A DNA stretch of 25,904 nt, from the NCBI GenBank assembly GCA_934757255.1, contig CAKVLL010000025.1, forward strand, positions 1-25,904, in the 5' to 3' direction. The DNA is from an uncultured Candidatus Melainabacteria bacterium. Its GTDB lineage: Bacteria > Cyanobacteriota > Vampirovibrionia > Gastranaerophilales > Gastranaerophilaceae. How positions within the stretch are numbered: position 1 is the first letter of the stretch; every line of letters begins with the position of its first letter. Positions 22,115 through 25,904 of the stretch are shown one piece after another. The translations under genes were made by a program, and so were the position numbers. The notes beneath the pieces were generated by a model, which made no database searches, was not told the origin of the DNA, and saw only the letters and a program-made list of their open reading frames with translations.

Positions 22115-23071
22115 CTATGTACTAACCTTCTTTCCTCTTGCGTACCAAATCGCATTAAGAATTACGTTTCCTGTATTATAAATAGTAAATCCACTCAGAT
22201 TTGTTGTTTTCTTCCAAGTTACATAACTATTTAAATTAACACTATAAAAATCCGCATTTTCTCCCAATCCGTCATCTTCATCGGTAATAAGCGCATCAAT
22301 CGTTAATGGAGTATATGATATATGAACAGGATAACGACTATGATTTAAATTAATCAAAAAAGTAGCATTTGCATTTGTTTTTGGATAAATCAACGCTTCT
22401 CCACCCTGTTCTACAATGTCGTCAGACCAAACCCTATACCAACTGCGATTATCTGCACTTATAAAATCCTCTACAATATAAACATCCGAACCTGAACCTC
22501 CGCTTCCGGAAAAACCACCTCCCACACTTGAGATTGTACCATCTTCCGCAATTGTAATTGTTGTACCGTCAGGTTTAACAATACCTGCAATTTCTGTAGT
22601 TGCGACAGAAACATTTACACCGGCTTGAATCTCTTTTAAAGCTGCATCTTTTTCTTCGGTAACACTAACTACAGCTTGAGTTCCTGCAGCTACAACATTC
22701 GCAACAGAAGTTGCTTCTTGTGCCGATATATCACTAATCGCAGCTGTTTTTTGTGCACCAATAGAAGTTTCAGCTTCTGTTTGAGCATTAGAAACAGCAC
22801 TCAATGCTGTTTCTTGAGCAGATGTAATTTCACCTTTTACAGAATTCAAATTTTCGATTATATCACTTGCTGAACTTACAGCATCAACGACATCTTTTGC
22901 ACTATTTTTTGATTGATTTGCGTAATACTTAGCAGAATAATCTTCGCCATTTATAATATTTTCTGATACTGCCCAATCTTTTGCAAGTTTAGCGTATTGT
23001 GAACTCGCGTCATGTGATACTTTTATAGTCGCTCTTCCGGTATTTTGTTTTGTATTAATTATATTTTCCAT
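22115..23071 (-). CDS. Phage tail fibre protein B
   Basis: The 318-aa protein is modular. The N-terminal segment (KLAKDWAVSENIINGEDYSA, then KYYANQSKNSAKD) is typical of phage fibres and their repeats. An Ala/Ser/Thr/Gln-rich stretch (about 60-150) should form a trimeric coiled coil. TTEIAGIVKPDGTTITIAED, then GTISSVGGG, is a knob motif common in tail fibres. After a Gly/Ser linker comes a C-terminal receptor-binding domain (SWYRVWSDDIVEQGG ... WYARG), shared with fibre A (23566-24117). It likely binds a host surface glycan or protein. Its stop and start positions are within 2 bp of the upstream gene and 14 bp of the downstream gene, and GGGGA serves as ribosome binding site. No frameshift is seen. 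Confidence 0.8.
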   Translation of the reverse strand: MENIINTKQNTGRATIKVSHDASSQYAKLAKDWAVSENIINGEDYSAKYYANQSKNSAKDVVDAVSSASDIIENLNSVKGEITSAQETALSAVSNAQTEAETSIGAQKTAAISDISAQEATSVANVVAAGTQAVVSVTEEKDAALKEIQAGVNVSVATTEIAGIVKPDGTTITIAEDGTISSVGGGFSGSGGSGSDVYIVEDFISADNRSWYRVWSDDIVEQGGEALIYPKTNANATFLINLNHSRYPVHISYTPLTIDALITDEDDGLGENADFYSVNLNSYVTWKKTTNLSGFTIYNTGNVILNAIWYARGKKVST

Positions 23072-23073
23072 TA

Positions 23074-23556
23074 TTAGTCCCCACTAAAATCTGCAACTGT
23101 TCTCATTAAACATTCTTTTACAAAATCTAAAGTCGCAGTCTTCTTCTCTTGAAGCGTTTGCATATAATCCTCAGTTATTGATTTTGTAAAATCCGGTAGC
23201 TTATACGTAATAATTTCTACTTGTTGTCCTAATTCAATTCCAGCCTTAATTTGCAACAATAAATCTGAAAGAAAATCTTTTTGAGAGCCGTCTTTCATAC
23301 TAACTTTTCGCCTTATCCAACCAAGAGAAGTTTTAAAAAATTCAATGTTAAACTCCGCTTGACGTTTTTTTGCGAGTTCTTGTTCGTAATTAGGATTAAC
23401 TATTGGTTTGCCATTTTGCATTATTTCATTTTTTTCAAGCGCAAAAATTGTACCATCGGCTAATTCTTTTATTTCTAATCCATTTTTATGATTATGTTTA
23501 ACAATAAAATCCGCTCTTTCAAAAGGCGTATAAGGTTTTTCTAATTTATATGACAT
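23074..23556 (-). CDS. Phage protein between two fibre genes, possible fibre-assembly chaperone
   Basis: I do not recognise a specific family in this 160-aa protein. The N-terminal half resembles small fibre-associated proteins (ADFIVKHNHKNGLEIKELAD, then GTIFALEKNEIMQNGKPIVN). The C-terminal half is helical and charged (QELAKKRQAEFNIEFFKTSL, then GWIRRKVSMKDGSQKDFL). That layout is like DUF4376 or tail fibre assembly proteins, which are often encoded next to fibres, so a chaperone for one or both flanking fibres is plausible. AGGAGG lies 4-5 bases before the ATG. It is 9 bp from the stop of fibre A and 2 bp from the start of fibre B. There is no transmembrane helix or signal peptide. Confidence 0.55.
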   Translation of the reverse strand: MSYKLEKPYTPFERADFIVKHNHKNGLEIKELADGTIFALEKNEIMQNGKPIVNPNYEQELAKKRQAEFNIEFFKTSLGWIRRKVSMKDGSQKDFLSDLLLQIKAGIELGQQVEIITYKLPDFTKSITEDYMQTLQEKKTATLDFVKECLMRTVADFSGD

Positions 23557-23565
23557 ATTTCCTCC

Positions 23566-24117
23566 TTAAATTCCACAAGCATACCAACGTTCAGAATGAT
23601 TTATATATCCTGTCCAAGCAGAAGCAACCTCAAGTCCCCAAAAGCCCATCCAGCGTTCGGCAACACCACCGGTACCTGCGCCACCGGAATTTTTTAAAAT
23701 TACATAATTTGCATTTTGAAAAGGCTTTAAAAATACAACTTGTCTATTATAATCACCGCTTCCATTTAATACACCGCCTTGTTCCAGCCAAACTCGAGTC
23801 GTTTTTTCTTTATCAGAAAAATATTCTCTGTACCAAGAAGAATCATTTTGATAAAATGTAATAAATAAACCATTTTCGCCGACAAGGTTGTTTGTAGCAT
23901 TTGTTAAATTTGTATTTAATGCTTCAACAGATTTGTTAACATTTTCTCCTAATGTAGAAATAGAAGCATTTGTTGTTGCAATATTTGAATTTATTGTAGC
24001 AACATTCGACGATAAAGTTTCAGATACATCAGAAATTTTGTTATCCAAATATCCAAAATTGTTATTCATAACTTCTGACGATGCAAGCGAACCATATTCA
24101 ATTTCAGTTAATGCCAT
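23566..24117 (-). CDS. Phage tail fibre protein A (short)
   Basis: The 183-aa protein starts with MALTEIEYGSLASSEVMNNN, then FGYLDNKI, an N terminus seen in short phage fibres. A coiled-coil region of heptad-like NSNIATTNASISTL repeats (about 30-80) follows. The C-terminal domain (SSWYREYFSDKEKTTRVWLE, then QGG...FLKPFQNANYVIL...WYACGI) matches the pattern of fibre B's end and of gp53-like fibre C-terminal domains. It is probably a second adhesin or host-range module of the same particle. The AAGGAG ribosome binding site lies within the end of the upstream 84-aa gene, which it overlaps by 14 bp, indicating coupled translation. All frames are intact. Confidence 0.76.
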   Translation of the reverse strand: MALTEIEYGSLASSEVMNNNFGYLDNKISDVSETLSSNVATINSNIATTNASISTLGENVNKSVEALNTNLTNATNNLVGENGLFITFYQNDSSWYREYFSDKEKTTRVWLEQGGVLNGSGDYNRQVVFLKPFQNANYVILKNSGGAGTGGVAERWMGFWGLEVASAWTGYINHSERWYACGI

Positions 24118-24358
24118 CGATACTCCTTTCGTTTATTAAAGTGTCATAAATTTTATCCACTTTTTTGTTAATATCCATGATTTGTTCTTTCATATTTCCG
24201 AATTCCGATTTTGTAATATACACCTGTGAAACTTCAGATAAAATTTCACGATGCGTCTGTTCTAATCTTTCCGGCGTAACGAATAAGTTGTATTGAAATA
24301 ATATTGCAATACAAACCACAAACGCCGGCGCGTATTTGTAAATGTATTCTTTGTCCAT
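24104..24358 (-). CDS. Small phage membrane-anchored coiled-coil protein (holin/XhlA-like candidate)
   Basis: The 84-aa protein has a single N-terminal transmembrane segment (about 9-27, YAPAFVVCIAILFQYNLFV) after a short cytosolic-looking MDKEYIYK. A charged helical region follows that is likely a coiled coil (KSEFGNMKEQIMDINKKVDK, then IYDTL). Such one-helix proteins in late operons are often holin, antiholin or XhlA-like lysis accessories, or spanin-type proteins. No endolysin gene is visible in the window, so this stays a guess. A GAGGAT ribosome binding site precedes the ATG. The gene overlaps fibre A by 14 bp and follows the 205-aa gene by 33 bp. Confidence 0.6.
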   Translation of the reverse strand: MDKEYIYKYAPAFVVCIAILFQYNLFVTPERLEQTHREILSEVSQVYITKSEFGNMKEQIMDINKKVDKIYDTLINERSIDGIN

Positions 24359-24391
24359 AATTTTTTATCCTCACTTTTGAAATATGGCTTT

Positions 24392-25009
24392 TTAGTTAGC
24401 CATATTTTGGAAGATTTGCAACAAAGAACCTAAAATATTAACCGCATCACCAGCCATATTCATATTATTAGAAGCAGAACCTACTTTTGTGCTAGTAGTA
24501 GCATTACCCTTACTTGTATTAAGTGATTGTTTTTGCATATCAGAAATCACGTCATAACCTTTTTGATACTGATTCATTAGATTATTCAATACGTTGCCGG
24601 TTTCAGTCTGAGAATTTGCTAACAAATCATTTAAGAAAGAGGCAAATGCGTTTACATTTGTGCTAGATAAGTTTTTGTACATATCTGTAGCTTGAGATGA
24701 ACGTACCATGTTTCTGTTAGAAAGCGGATTGATTATGTTATTCTCAAGATTTTTTCTTGTTTGTGAATTCATAGTATTCACATAAGAATTAATTTTTACC
24801 TGATTAGTGGTTGAATTCAGACTCGGATTCAAATACTCATTGAGTAAAGAATCGACATTTTTATTTACAAAATTGTAAATAGAACTTAGAGCCGTGCCAT
24901 CATTTAGAGATGCAACAGTTCCGTTGTTTGTAGTTGTAGCGCTTGCGTATGGATTAGAAGTCGTTGTATTTCCATACACAGTGCTAGTTGTTTGAGATTG
25001 TTTTCCCAT
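24392..25009 (-). CDS. Ser/Thr/Asn-rich phage protein of unknown function
   Basis: The 205-aa protein starts at the ATG preceded by AAGGAG (start 25007-25009). A longer frame exists upstream but its extra 56 residues read through a repeat-rich stretch without coding character. The N terminus is a low-complexity region of Ser, Thr, Asn and Gln (MGKQSQTTSTVYGNTTTSNP). Helical segments follow (INSYVNTMNSQTRKNLENNI, then INPLSNRNMVRSSQATDMYK), and the C terminus is a short hydrophobic helix (AGDAVNILGSLLQIFQNMAN). That shape recalls internal or ejection proteins, or small structural proteins of podovirus-like phages, but no family is recognised. It lies upstream of the 84-aa membrane protein on the same strand. 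Confidence 0.62.
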   Translation of the reverse strand: MGKQSQTTSTVYGNTTTSNPYASATTTNNGTVASLNDGTALSSIYNFVNKNVDSLLNEYLNPSLNSTTNQVKINSYVNTMNSQTRKNLENNIINPLSNRNMVRSSQATDMYKNLSSTNVNAFASFLNDLLANSQTETGNVLNNLMNQYQKGYDVISDMQKQSLNTSKGNATTSTKVGSASNNMNMAGDAVNILGSLLQIFQNMAN

Positions 25010-25290
25010 TTTTACTCCTTTCGATTTTTTTTCTTTGGTTTTGCGAGCCTTGGTCGTTCTTTTGGCAAGAGAACTTTTTAATAAATTGAACGACATTCGC
25101 GCCGCGAACGTGCGTGCGAACATGGAATGTGACTTTGAGGCAAGCTTGTATAGAGAAAATAAAATTTTGTATTTCAATGATGCTTGCCGACAAAATATTT
25201 ACGTGCGTAGCACCGATAGTGAGCGAGAGAGTGCAAGCTTTGCTTGCTAATCATCCATTTTGTTCAACACTCGCAAGAGCATAGGAAGCG
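25010..25290. other. Intergenic stretch with clustered short repeats
   Basis: The 281-bp gap between the 54-aa and 205-aa genes holds many short GC-richer words, including GCAAGC/GCTTGC pairs, GTGCTACGCAC, and TTCGCGGCGCGAA. It also holds one copy of the 24-bp repeat (25190-25213). Reading frames across it on both strands lack ribosome binding sites and conserved features, so I call none of them. Confidence 0.45.
25190..25213. repeat. 24-bp dispersed repeat, copy 2
   Basis: This copy has ACAAAATATT then TACGTGCGTAGCAC, differing at one base in 24 from 11831-11854. The two sites share no homologous flanking gene, so the word itself is the repeated unit. Confidence 0.55.
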
Positions 25291-25455
25291 TTAGCGTGTT
25301 TTCTCTTTCTTTTGGTACTTTTCTGGGGTAAATACTTTCAGCTTGTAGGTACACTTACCAACTTGGAAGTAAAATGAGAAATCTTTACCTCGCAAATAAA
25401 GAGAAAGAAAAGTACATTTAAGCGCATCTTCAAAATCTTTAGAATTTCTAATCAT
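25291..25455 (-). CDS. Small 54-aa protein of unknown function
   Basis: An ATG at 25453-25455 preceded by AAGGAG (7 bases) opens a 54-codon frame, beginning MIRNSKDFEDALKCTFLSLY and ending EKYQKKEKTR. It mixes an amphipathic start with a beta-rich centre (FSFYFQVGKCTYKLKVF), contains two cysteines, and has a basic C terminus. No transmembrane helix or signal is evident. It is the first gene of the phage cassette as seen here, on the same strand, but 281 bp of repeat-rich DNA separates it from the next gene. No family is recognised. The ribosome binding site and the coherent composition make a real gene likely. Confidence 0.6.
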   Translation of the reverse strand: MIRNSKDFEDALKCTFLSLYLRGKDFSFYFQVGKCTYKLKVFTPEKYQKKEKTR

Positions 25456-25570
25456 AATTACTCCTTTAATAGTTTAACTCGGCTATATACGTCGATAAGT
25501 GAGCAAATTAAAAGGAGATTTGTTTTAGATTTAATTGTTTATAGAATTCAATTTTGTGAATGATTTTCGT

Positions 25571-25593
25571 AGTAGGTTAGACATTGCCTGACA
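25571..25593. repeat. Degenerate copy of the CAGGCATTGCCTG repeat
   Basis: AGTAGGTTAGACATTGCCTG then ACA differs at two of 23 bases from the left arm of the inverted repeat at 11654-11676. The complementary arm is absent here. Confidence 0.6.
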
Positions 25594-25787
25594 ATAACAA
25601 AAGAATAATTTACAAAAGGTTGGATTGTTTCGGTTCTAATAAACCTCACAATGACGCCCAGCTTATAGTTTCATACTACGTCATTCTGAAGCCGATTAGG
25701 CTGAAGAATCCGGCTTTTTTATAAACTATTATTTTCCCTTCCTAAAAACACCCAACAATCGCAATTTATAAATAAAAATTTTAAAAC

Positions 25788-25819
25788 AATTTTCCACTTT
25801 CCATTTTCAATTTTCCATT
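25788..25819. repeat. Third exact copy of the 32-bp repeat
   Basis: These 32 bases, containing CCACTTTCCATTTTCAATTT, are identical to 11796-11827 and are the reverse complement of 11577-11608. No inverted partner is seen on this side within the window. Confidence 0.8.
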
Positions 25820-25828
25820 AATTCAAAT

Positions 25829-25904
25829 TTACCCCTTAACCTTAATCTTTCCAAACTCAATATTTCTGATACAAAAATCATCGCCATGTTCTTTTGTCAA
25901 AAAC
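25829..25904 (-). CDS. Partial CDS at the right edge, unknown
   Basis: A minus-strand frame open to the window edge ends at a stop at 25829-25831. Its last 24 residues include TKEHGDDFCIRNIEFGKIKV and end in KG. The charge pattern looks coding, with no low-complexity character. The fragment is too short to identify. It is on the same strand as the phage cassette but is separated from it by about 370 bp of repeats, so whether it belongs to the phage is open. Confidence 0.45.
   Translation of the reverse strand, partial: FLTKEHGDDFCIRNIEFGKIKVKG

Larger units (their letters stand above)
25456..25828. other. Repeat-rich intergenic region upstream of the phage cassette
   Basis: This 373-bp region contains no credible gene. 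It holds a degenerate CAGGCATTGCCTG-type unit (25571-25593), an AATGACG/CGTCATT inverted repeat (25650-25685), a REP-like GAAGCCGATTAGGCTGAAGA stretch followed by CCGGCTTTTTT, and an exact copy of the 32-bp repeat at 25788-25819. Confidence 0.55.

Noticed and set aside
22676..22873. Ser/Cys-rich plus-strand frame inside tail fibre B
   Set aside because: It is the antisense of the Ala/Thr-rich coiled-coil repeat, a common false reading frame.
24984..25193. 69-aa minus-strand frame and the 56-residue N-terminal extension of the 205-aa protein
   Set aside because: Both read through repeat-rich DNA. The AAGGAG site before the ATG at 25009 marks the real start of the 205-aa gene.
25035..25250. 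71-aa plus-strand frame
   Set aside because: No ribosome binding site, opposite to the cassette, and made of the short GCTTGC/CGTAGC repeats.

Overview
The window is AT-rich chromosomal DNA (roughly two thirds A+T) from a bacterium, most likely an uncultured relative of Cyanobacteria such as a gut Gastranaerophilales/Vampirovibrionia ('Melainabacteria'). This is an inference. It rests on an FtsZ with cyanobacterial-style segments (VEFW..NTD, QLG.KLT.GLGAGG), a short multi-S1-domain ribosomal protein, a type IV pilin-like protein of the kind abundant in that group, and low GC. No rRNA or tRNA gene and no CRISPR array was seen.

Layout. 1-2582 (+): the C-terminal part of ilvD carrying an in-frame palindromic repeat, a 5-formyltetrahydrofolate cyclo-ligase, an orphan 80-aa protein with its own strong promoter, and maf. 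2566-5018 (-): an S1-domain protein overlapping maf tail-to-tail, then ftsZ. 5019-5407: the AT-rich ftsZ upstream region, followed by a 28-codon membrane microprotein (+). 5500-10386: the most interesting locus. A 1093-aa protein (-) has three zinc ribbons, a degenerate cyclase-like domain, a degenerate STAND-type ATPase region and a long helical tail. It is divergent from a two-gene ZorA/ZorB-like (MotA/MotB-like) ion-driven motor operon (+). None of the known Zorya effector genes is nearby, so this may be a Zorya-like system with a different partner. 10408-12333 (-): tgt and ndk, separated by a composite MITE-like repeat. 12455-16769 (+): metG and a secreted double-domain M16 zinc protease. 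17019-19645 (-): a prepilin-like protein, a UROD/MetE-fold protein and rplI (L9), with clear terminators and another long palindromic element.

19968-25455 (-): a compact phage-derived cassette. In transcription order it encodes a 54-aa protein, a 205-aa Asn/Ser/Thr-rich protein, a membrane-anchored 84-aa protein, tail fibre A, a 160-aa protein, tail fibre B, a 123-aa baseplate/fibre-like protein, a DUF1353 protein and the terminase large subunit. Genes abut or overlap and have good ribosome binding sites. No portal, capsid, integrase or repressor gene is visible. Dispersed repeats that also occur elsewhere in this window lie on the upstream side, and a further inverted repeat lies beyond the terminase. 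A partial CDS enters at the right edge.

An unusual theme is the density of palindromic and dispersed repeats. One 32-bp sequence occurs three times with no mismatch. A 24-bp word occurs twice. A CCTCACCCCAACCCTCTCC-type element occurs once between genes and once inside the ilvD reading frame.
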